From: Antrihabitans auranticaus
GTDB lineage: Bacteria; Actinomycetota; Actinomycetes; Mycobacteriales; Mycobacteriaceae
Assembly: GCF_016481275.1 (NCBI RefSeq)
Contig: NZ_JAEMNW010000002.1
Coordinates: forward strand, 682,001-746,000
Direction of reading: 5' to 3'
Length of the DNA: 64,000 nt
Shown here: in pieces, positions 1 through 6,557 of the stretch
Numbering within the stretch: the stretch's first letter is position 1
Layout: each line of letters begins with the position of its first letter
The notes under the pieces: model-generated
The model's database searches: none
What the model was told of the DNA's origin: nothing
The model's input: only the letters and a program-made list of their open reading frames with translations
Position numbers and translations under genes: made by a program

Positions 1-151
1 GAACTTTCATCGACGAGGTCGAGCGTGTTCGAACGGCATCGGTGCGGTCGAAACGGTCCGCCGGTTCGGGTGCCTGTCGAGTTGGCGACCGATTAGCCGA
101 ACTGCCCGTGTGGCGGACGGTCTATCTTCCGTCAGGTTGTTGCTTGGGCTG

Positions 152-172
152 CCCACGCCCGTTCGGCGTGGG
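152..172. other. hairpin in the gene-free left edge
   Basis: An 8-bp perfect inverted repeat (CCCACGCC, 5-nt loop, GGCGTGGG) lies in the first 236 bases, where no gene can be assigned with confidence. One plus-strand frame is open from the left edge and runs into the first small gene, so the tail of an off-window gene cannot be excluded. There is no T-tract, so a terminator role is only possible. Confidence 0.35.
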
Positions 173-224
173 TAGAGCCACAGTGACCGAACATTGTGTT
201 GTGCGTCACACTTCGCTGACCCCA

Positions 225-230
225 TACAAT
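225..230 (+). promoter_or_regulatory. -10 element TACAAT, leaderless start
   Basis: TACAAT ends 6 nt before the ATG at 237, so the expected transcription start is the A of the start codon itself. No convincing -35 was seen. No Shine-Dalgarno sequence precedes the ATG. This is the arrangement of leaderless mRNAs, which are common in mycobacteria and rhodococci. Confidence 0.5.
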
Positions 231-236
231 CCCGGC

Positions 237-530
237 ATGGATAAGCAGGCTGCCGGCCAGTTGGCCGATGTGCACCTCGATGAGTGGCGACGAAACGCTA
301 CCTACGCCGATCTCGCGTACGCAGACGACAACCAGTCGTCCACCAAACAAGAGATCTCTGCCGGGGGAGTGACCTACACCGTCGAGTCGACTGTGTGGCG
401 CGAGCAGGGTGAGCAGGTGTACACGATGGCGGTGCGAGTCTCCGAGGCCGGCAAGCGGTCCTTCTTCGGAAAATCTGTCAGTCGCTACGGTCGCATGCAC
501 CCCGACGGAAGATTTGTCCTGGGACTCTAG
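237..530 (+). CDS. small unknown protein, 97 aa
   Basis: I do not recognise this protein. The start at 237 is chosen because a TACAAT -10 element ends 6 nt upstream, which fits a leaderless transcript; the frame is open further upstream but that part has poor codon usage. The product is soluble, with no signal peptide or membrane segment. It opens with an acidic stretch (MDKQAAGQLADVHLDEW) and its middle alternates polar and hydrophobic residues (GVTYTVESTVW), suggesting a small beta-rich fold. It ends in RYGRMHPDGRFVLGL. The universal stress protein gene follows 85 nt later on the same strand. Confidence 0.6.
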   Translation: MDKQAAGQLADVHLDEWRRNATYADLAYADDNQSSTKQEISAGGVTYTVESTVWREQGEQVYTMAVRVSEAGKRSFFGKSVSRYGRMHPDGRFVLGL

Positions 531-615
531 CGCGCAGCGACAAATCGGCCGTGTGCTGTTGCATACTGTGGGCGTTCCCGCGCTCTGTCTGCCGATTGTC
601 GGAAGGACCGCTCTG

Positions 616-1482
616 GTGAGCGTCATCGTTGGGTATCAACCGGACCAGAGTGGTGCGGACGCGCTGGAACTCGGCGCAGGTGTTGCGCTCGCGCTGCACG
701 TCGACCTCGTTCTGGCAATTGCAACGCCCAAACCGTGGACGACGCCGTCCAGTGCCCGGATCGATGCCGAGTTCGCCGAGTATGCGCAGCGATACGGCGA
801 TCATGCAGAATCCGCGGCACGGTCGCAGTTGGAGCGGCGCGCGCCGGGACTGGGCGTGACCGTGCACAGAACAGCGGGCAAGACTGCGGCGAAGGCGCTG
901 CTCGAGGTCGTATCCGGCACTGCGGGTGACATTCTCGTCGTAGGCGGCAACAGCGACAGCGGACGAATGAAGCTCGGGGCAACGACCGGTCGGTTGTTGC
1001 ACTCGTCATCGATCCCGCTCGCGCTCGCGCCGCCCGGGTACGTGTGTAGCGCGATCACCCGCGTCACGTGCGCGTATTCAGGCGACCAGAACAGCGAGCA
1101 GGTCGTCGCCGCCGCGCGTGACCTGGCCGAGCGTATGGCGGTTCCGCTGCGTGTCGCGACCTTCGGTGTCAGGCCGGCCGAAATGTTTCCGCCCGAGGTG
1201 GGAATGGATATCGAGCGAAACGTCCTCGCGGCGTGGCAGGAACAGATGGCGGCCGGTATGGCAAAGCTGAAGGGGGACGGCGTGATCGGGGCCGATACTC
1301 CGACAGCCCTGAGCATCGGCGGCGATTGGGACGACGCGCTGGCGCGCGTCGAGTGGGCAGCGGGCGACATCATCGCGATCGGCACGACACCGCGAGAACC
1401 GGTCAAGCGCGTCTTTCTCGGCTCTCGTGCAGCGAAAATTATTGCAGCGGCGCAGGTTCCAGCTCTCATATTCCCAGGGTGA
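616..1482 (+). CDS. universal stress protein, two tandem Usp domains, 288 aa
   Basis: The protein has two UspA folds, roughly residues 1-140 and 145-288, as in the tandem Usp proteins of actinobacteria. Domain 1 begins VSVIVGYQPDQSG and carries a nucleotide-loop-like GGNSDSGRMKLGATTGRLL. Domain 2 ends IGTTPREPVKRVFLGSRAAKII, so the ATP-loop is partly degenerate in both halves. Usp proteins bind ATP and help cells in stationary phase or hypoxia; this specific role is not visible here. GTG 616 was chosen because GGAAGGA lies 8 nt upstream. The permease gene starts 10 nt after the stop, so the pair is probably an operon and the Usp may modulate that transporter. Confidence 0.85.
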   Translation: MSVIVGYQPDQSGADALELGAGVALALHVDLVLAIATPKPWTTPSSARIDAEFAEYAQRYGDHAESAARSQLERRAPGLGVTVHRTAGKTAAKALLEVVSGTAGDILVVGGNSDSGRMKLGATTGRLLHSSSIPLALAPPGYVCSAITRVTCAYSGDQNSEQVVAAARDLAERMAVPLRVATFGVRPAEMFPPEVGMDIERNVLAAWQEQMAAGMAKLKGDGVIGADTPTALSIGGDWDDALARVEWAAGDIIAIGTTPREPVKRVFLGSRAAKIIAAAQVPALIFPG

Positions 1483-1492
1483 GGATTGTCGA

Positions 1493-2962
1493 ATGGTGCA
1501 GAACAGCCAGCCGGGTGGGTCGCTCTCCCGTGCGACGCTCTTTCGTCGCAAGCCGATTCCGCGCGGCGATCTCGTCGAGGCCGACACCGGTCTGAAGCGT
1601 TCGATCACGACTGTCCAACTGGCCAGCTTCGGGATCGGTTCGACGATCGGCACCGGCATTTTCTTCGTCATGAGCGAAGCGGTGCCCGAGGCGGGGCCTG
1701 CGGTCGTGGTCTCCTTCATCATCGCGGGCGTCGCTGCGGGACTGGCCGTGATCTGCTACGCGGAAATGGCCTCGGCGGTGCCGGTTTCGGGCTCCACGTA
1801 TTCCTACGCCTATTCGACGCTCGGTGAGGTCGTCGCGATGGCAGTCGCGGCCTGTCTGCTCCTCGAGTACGGCGTGGCAACGGCTGCGGCGTCGGTCGGC
1901 TGGAGCCAGTATGTGAACGCGCTACTGGACTACATTCATCTCCCGACGATTCCGCACATACTTACCGCGACGCCTTGGGACGACGACCCGGGCATCGTCA
2001 ATCTGCCGGCAGTAATACTCGTCGCGATGTGCGCGGTCCTGCTGATCCGTGGTGCCAGCGAGTCGGCGAAGGTCAACGCGATCATGGTGGCAACCAAGAT
2101 CGCCGTCCTCATCATGTTCTGCGCCATTGCCTTCACCGCGTTCAACGACGACAACATCACGCCGTTTTTCCTCGACGGCGCGCACGGTGTCACTCTCGCG
2201 GCCGGAACGATCTTCTTTTCGTTCATCGGCCTCGACGCTGTCTCGACCGCAGGTGAAGAAGTCAAGGATCCCCAGCGCACCATGCCGCGCGCGTTGATGA
2301 TTGCGCTCGTCACTGTGATCGTCGTCTACGTTCTGGTCGCAATCGCAGCCGTAGGGGCGCAGCAATCGGACAAGTTCAAAGGCCAGGAGGCCGGACTTGC
2401 CCAGATCCTGCAAGACGTCACGGGGTCGACGTGGCCCGCGCTGGTGCTGTCAGCCGGCGCTGTGATCTCGATCTTCTCGGTCACGCTGGTGACGATGTAC
2501 GGCCAGACTCGCATCCTGTTCGCGATGGGCCGCGACGGAATGTTGCCGAAGTTCTTCATGAAGGTGAACACGCGCACCCTCACGCCGGTGAACAACACTA
2601 TCGTGGTCGCCGTCGTCGTCGGCTTGCTGGCCGGATTCCTGCCGCTGAACTATCTGATCGATATGGTGTCGATCGGCACGCTCGTCGCGTTCACCGTCGT
2701 GAGCCTGGGAGTGATAATCCTGCGAAAGCGCGAACCAGACCTGAAGCGGCCGTTCAAGGTTCCGCTCTTTCCGCTGACGCCGATCCTTGCGATTGCGGCC
2801 TGCATTTACATCATGGCGGGCCTGCACTGGTACACCTACATCTTCTTCCTGGTGTGGGTGCTGGTGATCGTCGGCTTCTATCTGGTGTGGGGTCGTAAGC
2901 ACTCCGCACTCAACTTCACGACCGATCCCTTGAGCGGCGAGTTCGGCCACCACACCGGCTGA
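1493..2962 (+). CDS. APC-superfamily amino acid permease, 489 aa
   Basis: This is a cytoplasmic-membrane amino acid transporter with about 12 predicted helices. The first helix carries the family signature GIGSTIGTGIFF, the unwound TM1 substrate site of APC proteins. After a charged linker (KKREPDLKRPFK-like, near residue 425) come the final helices and a short polar tail. Size and motifs fit the cationic amino acid transporter (CAT/YhdG-like) branch, but the substrate cannot be read from sequence. The start at 1493 has GAGGA 7 nt upstream. It follows the Usp gene by 10 nt, a pairing that suggests stress-linked control of amino acid uptake. Confidence 0.88.
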   Translation: MVQNSQPGGSLSRATLFRRKPIPRGDLVEADTGLKRSITTVQLASFGIGSTIGTGIFFVMSEAVPEAGPAVVVSFIIAGVAAGLAVICYAEMASAVPVSGSTYSYAYSTLGEVVAMAVAACLLLEYGVATAAASVGWSQYVNALLDYIHLPTIPHILTATPWDDDPGIVNLPAVILVAMCAVLLIRGASESAKVNAIMVATKIAVLIMFCAIAFTAFNDDNITPFFLDGAHGVTLAAGTIFFSFIGLDAVSTAGEEVKDPQRTMPRALMIALVTVIVVYVLVAIAAVGAQQSDKFKGQEAGLAQILQDVTGSTWPALVLSAGAVISIFSVTLVTMYGQTRILFAMGRDGMLPKFFMKVNTRTLTPVNNTIVVAVVVGLLAGFLPLNYLIDMVSIGTLVAFTVVSLGVIILRKREPDLKRPFKVPLFPLTPILAIAACIYIMAGLHWYTYIFFLVWVLVIVGFYLVWGRKHSALNFTTDPLSGEFGHHTG

Positions 2963-2992
2963 CGGGTAGGTCGCGCCATAACGGGGTATGCG

Positions 2993-3439
2993 ATGACCAT
3001 GACATCCGTACATCGCACCTTTGCCGTCGACCCGCCGCCAGCGCGAGTGCTCGAGTACCTGAAGGACTTCGGAAACGCGGTCGAATGGGATCCAGGTACC
3101 GAAAGCTGTGAGCGCATCGACGACGGACCACTCCAGGTCGGCGCAACCTGGCGAAATGTGTCCAAGGTGTTCGGGAACACGACGGAACTGACGTACAAGC
3201 TGGAACGCCTCGAAGCAGACACGATCGTGTTCGTCGGCGAGAACAAGCAGTCGACGTCGACGGACACGATCACGGTCCGGCCATCCGATGGGGGTTCGGA
3301 AATCTCCTACGAGGCGGTACTCGACCTCCATGGGGCGGCCAAACTCGCAACCCCGCTGGCCAAGCTCGCGTTCGAGAAAATTGCCAACGACACTCGTTCG
3401 CGAATGGTCGAGGTGCTCAACGGACTACCTGCCGCCTGA
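2993..3439 (+). CDS. SRPBCC (START-like) family protein, 148 aa
   Basis: A small soluble helix-grip protein of the SRPBCC superfamily. The typical N-terminus (VHRTFAVDPPPARVLEYLKDFGNAVEWDPGT) is followed by beta strands and a long C-terminal helix (LAKLAFEKIANDTRSRMVEVL) that caps a hydrophobic pocket. Relatives bind lipids, polyketides or other hydrophobic ligands, and some are polyketide cyclases; the ligand here is unknown. A second ATG lies two codons in. The gene is separated from the permease by 30 nt. Its stop codon is only 2 nt from the stop of the convergent 44-codon gene, leaving no room for a terminator between them. Confidence 0.75.
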   Translation: MTMTSVHRTFAVDPPPARVLEYLKDFGNAVEWDPGTESCERIDDGPLQVGATWRNVSKVFGNTTELTYKLERLEADTIVFVGENKQSTSTDTITVRPSDGGSEISYEAVLDLHGAAKLATPLAKLAFEKIANDTRSRMVEVLNGLPAA

Positions 3440-3441
3440 GC

Positions 3442-3576
3442 TCACCCACGCTTGGGATGGACGGCCTTGTCGATCGCCGAAGCCTCAGTGGTTTTGCCAC
3501 GTTTGTCCGCGCGTTTTTCCTTCAGGGATTTGCCGGATTTCTTGGACATGGAGTTACGGGGCGATTTGTCGGACAT
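3442..3576 (-). CDS. 44-residue lysine/arginine-rich protein
   Basis: The product reads MSDKSPRNSMSKKSGKSLKEKRADKRGKTTEASAIDKAVHPKRG in outline: very basic (about a third Lys plus Arg), with no hydrophobic core and probably unstructured. The ATG follows the stop codon of the oxidoreductase gene directly with no intervening base, and AAGGGA inside that gene's last codons sits 7 nt upstream as its ribosome site. The KKSGKSLKEKRADKR core matches short basic proteins I recall as common in actinobacteria, whose function is unknown; nucleic acid binding is a guess. The excellent ribosome site and tight coupling are the main support. Confidence 0.75.
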   Translation of the reverse strand: MSDKSPRNSMSKKSGKSLKEKRADKRGKTTEASAIDKAVHPKRG

Positions 3577-4605
3577 TTAGTGGTCCCTTGATCGGGGAAC
3601 CTGAGTAGTCCCGTTACTGCTCACCGTACGCGCTGGTTGCACCGCAACGACCACCTTGCCTGTGGCGTGGCCTGCCGCGAGGTATTCCATGGCCTCGGGG
3701 ACATTCTGTAAGGGGAAGATCCGGCCGAGCACGGGTGTGATCGACCCTGCTGCCAAGTGTCCGCGGAGGACCTCGAGATCTGCCAGCCGTTCGACTGTCG
3801 CCAGGGCGCGCAGGTTCTGACTCACGAACGGCGACAACAGTTGTGCGCGAATGTTGCGATCGAAGCCGCCGAGCAGCAGTCCAGGCCGCACGCTGCCCAC
3901 AACGACGAGCGTGCCCTTGCGAGTCAGTGCACGACGCAATTGCGACAGGGAGCGATGCCCTGCGGTATCGATGACGACGTCGTATCGGATCGACCCGTCG
4001 GTGGCATCGGCAACCGTGTAGTCGATGACGTGGTCCGCGCCGAGGCCGCGCACGAGGTCCAACTTTTCGGTGCTGCAGACGCCGGTGACGGCCGCACCCG
4101 CGGATTTCGCCAGTTGAACAGCGAAGGATCCGACGCCACCGCCTGCGCCGATCACAAGAACTCGCTGGCCGGGCTGCACTGCTCCGGAATCGTGCACGGC
4201 TTGCAGAGCGGCGAATCCGGACGTCGGAACGACGGCGGCCTGTTCGAACGAGACGTTCGCCGGCTTCGACACCACCTTCTGCTCTGCCGCGATCGCATAC
4301 TCGGCAAATGTTCCCGTGCCGGTGCCGAACACCTCGTCGCCCGGCGCGAAACGAGTGACAGCAGCGCCCACGGCCTCGACGGTTCCCGCGACGTCCATTC
4401 CCGGATTGACTTTGGGAGCGCGCAGGCCGATCCCGATCAGGCGAATGAGATACGGCTTACCGGTCATGATGTGCCAGTCGCCGAGGTGCACGCTCGCGGC
4501 GGCGACTCGGATGAGCACGTCGGTGGGTCCGACTTCGGGCTTCGCTATGTTTGCCAGCTCGAGCGAGTCGGTGGTCCCGTACTTGTGCTGGACGATGGCT
4601 TTCAT
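3577..4605 (-). CDS. NAD(P)-dependent MDR oxidoreductase, quinone-oxidoreductase-like, 342 aa
   Basis: A zinc-independent medium-chain dehydrogenase/reductase. An N-terminal GroES-like domain (about 1-125) precedes a Rossmann domain with the nucleotide motif VIGAGGGVGSFAVQLAK near residue 150. The catalytic-zinc cysteine and the structural-zinc cysteine cluster are not present, which points to the quinone oxidoreductase/enoyl reductase branch rather than true alcohol dehydrogenases. The substrate is unknown. The gene starts 9 nt after the XRE regulator and runs straight into the 44-codon gene, so it is probably the enzyme output of the operator-controlled operon that begins at 5258. Confidence 0.85.
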   Translation of the reverse strand: MKAIVQHKYGTTDSLELANIAKPEVGPTDVLIRVAAASVHLGDWHIMTGKPYLIRLIGIGLRAPKVNPGMDVAGTVEAVGAAVTRFAPGDEVFGTGTGTFAEYAIAAEQKVVSKPANVSFEQAAVVPTSGFAALQAVHDSGAVQPGQRVLVIGAGGGVGSFAVQLAKSAGAAVTGVCSTEKLDLVRGLGADHVIDYTVADATDGSIRYDVVIDTAGHRSLSQLRRALTRKGTLVVVGSVRPGLLLGGFDRNIRAQLLSPFVSQNLRALATVERLADLEVLRGHLAAGSITPVLGRIFPLQNVPEAMEYLAAGHATGKVVVAVQPARTVSSNGTTQVPRSRDH

Positions 4606-4614
4606 TGCGGTGCC

Positions 4615-4833
4615 TTACTTTCGGGGGTACTGGAAGACGTCGTCGAGCGGAACGCCGAAGACGTGGGCGATGTCGAACGCCATCTCGAGCGAGGGGGAGT
4701 ACTTGCCCTGTTCGATGGCGATGATGGTCTGGCGGGTCACTCCCACCTGCGCGGCAAGTGCCGCCTGCGTCATCTCGCCGTTGGCGAAGCGCAGCGATCT
4801 GATTGAATTGGTGATCCGCGTCGTCCTGGTCAT
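4615..4833 (-). CDS. small XRE-family HTH regulator, 72 aa
   Basis: Almost the whole protein is one Cro/CI-type helix-turn-helix: MTQAALAAQVGVTRQTIIAIEQGKYSPSLEMAFDIA contains the recognition helix. It ends VPLDDVFQYPRK, typical of the short YozG-like regulators that lack an effector domain. The start overlaps the stop of the membrane-protein gene by ATGA, so the two are translationally coupled. Small XRE proteins beside a membrane protein are a recurring pair in which the membrane partner may sense or sequester the regulator. Three dyad operators overlap the operon promoter, so autoregulation is likely. Confidence 0.88.
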   Translation of the reverse strand: MTRTTRITNSIRSLRFANGEMTQAALAAQVGVTRQTIIAIEQGKYSPSLEMAFDIAHVFGVPLDDVFQYPRK

Positions 4834-5258
4834 CGCGGGAATCCGAAGCGGTAGAAGCAGATCCGCGCGATCGAACTCAGCACAGCCGACAGGAAGAATG
4901 CAAGGCACACCGCGTTTGCGATCCAGAAGTAGCTCACTTCGGCCATCGCCAGGAGCAGCGCCGCTAGTGCGCCGATGACGATGAACGACTGCCCGATCCG
5001 CTCGCCGGATTGGTAGATCTCCCGGTCGCGCTGATCTTTGAAGCGCTCCGAAAAGGCGCCGAGCGCAATGTGAATCACGATCGATGCGCCGATCGAAATG
5101 CCGATCGCCCAGAGCATCGGCGCGATGTACGGCACATCGACCAGGGCTGTGTCCGATGCCGATCGCCACACCGTGACGAGGTACCCGGAGTACGTCGTGA
5201 CCGCGAGGACCAACATGATCCATGCGCTCTTCTCTTCGAATGCCACGGCCGCTCCCAT
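4830..5258 (-). CDS. four-helix membrane protein paired with XRE regulator, 142 aa
   Basis: Four predicted transmembrane segments are visible: AWIMLVLAVTTYSGYLVTV, APMLWAIGISIGASIVIHIAL, SFIVIGALAALLLAMAEV and an FWIANAVCLAFFLSAVLSSI segment. A charged loop (SERFKDQRDREIYQSGERIG) lies between the second and third. The layout resembles DUF2178-like proteins that sit next to small XRE regulators. The start at 5258 is preferred because the promoter's expected transcription start (about 5274) lies just upstream; an in-frame ATG at 5276 would lie before it. No Shine-Dalgarno is seen. The ligand or signal is unknown. Confidence 0.7.
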   Translation of the reverse strand: MGAAVAFEEKSAWIMLVLAVTTYSGYLVTVWRSASDTALVDVPYIAPMLWAIGISIGASIVIHIALGAFSERFKDQRDREIYQSGERIGQSFIVIGALAALLLAMAEVSYFWIANAVCLAFFLSAVLSSIARICFYRFGFPR

Positions 5259-5322
5259 GTAAAGAATATTTGACATCCCGAATGTAAAGGCTATTCGACA
5301 TCGTGTCAAGAATCTTTTACAT
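5257..5322 (-). promoter_or_regulatory. three 20-bp dyad operators overlapping the XRE operon promoter
   Basis: Three copies of an imperfect palindrome, consensus ATGTAAA(N6)TTYGACAT, lie at 5257-5276, 5282-5301 and, inverted, 5303-5322. The first two match at 17 of 20 positions and the third matches the first at 15 of 20. Read on the minus strand, a near-consensus promoter is embedded in them: -35 TTGACA at 5309-5304, a 17-bp spacer, and -10 TACATT at 5286-5281. The first operator overlaps the start codon. This is the expected layout for tight autorepression by the downstream XRE protein. Confidence 0.75.
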
Positions 5323-5330
5323 CGCTTAGG

Positions 5331-6548
5331 TCAGCGCGGGTCGCCGGTCACAACCAGGATGCCCGCTGCTCGCAATTCGTCGATCTCGGCGGCAGTCATG
5401 CCGGCTTCGGCGAGAACCTCCGGACCGTGTTGGCCGAGCAGGGGAGCAGGGCGCGTCTCGCGCGAACATGGCGTATCGGAGAACTGGGTGGCCAGGCCGG
5501 GAAGGCGCAGAGGTCCCGCGGTCGGGTGGTCGACGTCCTCGAACAAGGCGACGGCCCGCAGGTGCTCGTCAGTGCGGAGGTCGGCGATCGACTGGACCGG
5601 GAGTGCCGGAATGCCGGCGGCAGAAAGCTTTTCGAGCCAGTATGCGCTCGATTCCTTCGCGAGTTCGGTGTCGATCAGTTCGTACATCTCGTCGACATGG
5701 GCCGTGCGCGCGGCGATTGTTGCGTAGCGCGGTTCGTCGGCGAGTTCGGGGCGGCCGATGAGTTCGAAGAAGGCCAGCCACATCCGGTCGGTGTAGACGA
5801 CGACGCCGAGATAACCGTCGGCCGTTCGGTACGGCTTGCGGAACGGTGAGGAGACCCGTGCGTAGCCACTCGGTCCTCGCGGCGTCTCGTATACGTAGCC
5901 GCCCTGCAGTTCCAGCATGTTGAAGGCTGCCATCGACTCGAACATCGGCACGGTGACGACAGTGCCCCGCCCCGTGACGCCGCGAGCAACCAGTGCGGCA
6001 AGGATGCCGTTGACCGCCATCAGCCCCACCGTCTTGTCGGCGATCACGCTCTTCACGTATGCAGGTTCGCCATCGCCGCCCTGCACGTCCGCAATGCCAC
6101 TGATGGCTTGGATCGCGTCGTCGTAGGCGGCTCGACCGGAATACGGCCCGCCGGGCGCGAATCCGACGAGCGTAGCGACGATCGCTCGCGGGTTTGTCTC
6201 ATGAATCGTCTCCGGAGTCAGCCCCAGGCGTGCCAGTGCCTGCGGCCGGACATTGGTGACGAAGACATCAGCGCGCTCGATCAGGCGCAGCAGCGCCGCC
6301 CGGCCCACTGAGTTCTTGAGATCGATTGCGATGCTGCGCTTTCCGTGGTTCGCATTGAGAAAAGCGGGGCCCGCCCCCGCACCGGTGTCAGCAAGCCCGC
6401 GAGTGACATCGCCTGCGGGCTCCTCGACCTTGACGACGTCGGCACCCATGCGGGCGAGGAGCATCGTTGCGTACGGTCCCATGAACGTGGTCGTCAGATC
6501 GACAACTTTGATTCCGTTCAGTGGTCCGGTCGGTGGCGTTGCGGGCAT
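5331..6548 (-). CDS. family III CoA-transferase (CaiB/BaiF type), 405 aa
   Basis: The N-terminus (GIKVVDLTTTFMGPYATMLLARMGADVVKVEEP) is the signature of family III CoA-transferases, and AYDDAIQAISG carries the aspartate that forms the aspartyl-CoA thioester. Length is normal for the family, which moves CoA between carboxylic acids; related enzymes include formyl-CoA transferase, carnitine CoA-transferase and alpha-methylacyl-CoA racemase. The substrate cannot be assigned. It begins 9 nt after dhaM and is probably the last gene of that operon. The operator array of the next operon lies just past its stop. Confidence 0.85.
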   Translation of the reverse strand: MPATPPTGPLNGIKVVDLTTTFMGPYATMLLARMGADVVKVEEPAGDVTRGLADTGAGAGPAFLNANHGKRSIAIDLKNSVGRAALLRLIERADVFVTNVRPQALARLGLTPETIHETNPRAIVATLVGFAPGGPYSGRAAYDDAIQAISGIADVQGGDGEPAYVKSVIADKTVGLMAVNGILAALVARGVTGRGTVVTVPMFESMAAFNMLELQGGYVYETPRGPSGYARVSSPFRKPYRTADGYLGVVVYTDRMWLAFFELIGRPELADEPRYATIAARTAHVDEMYELIDTELAKESSAYWLEKLSAAGIPALPVQSIADLRTDEHLRAVALFEDVDHPTAGPLRLPGLATQFSDTPCSRETRPAPLLGQHGPEVLAEAGMTAAEIDELRAAGILVVTGDPR

Positions 6549-6557
6549 TCCCGGACG

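Noticed and set aside
26-36. GTTCGAAC palindrome near the left edge
   Set aside because: It is an 8-bp self-complementary word without the SOS 4-bp spacer and is expected by chance in this base composition.
5270-5298. Plus-strand TTGACA in operator 1 as a promoter
   Set aside because: No -10 hexamer lies at 16-18 bp and the next genes downstream are on the minus strand.
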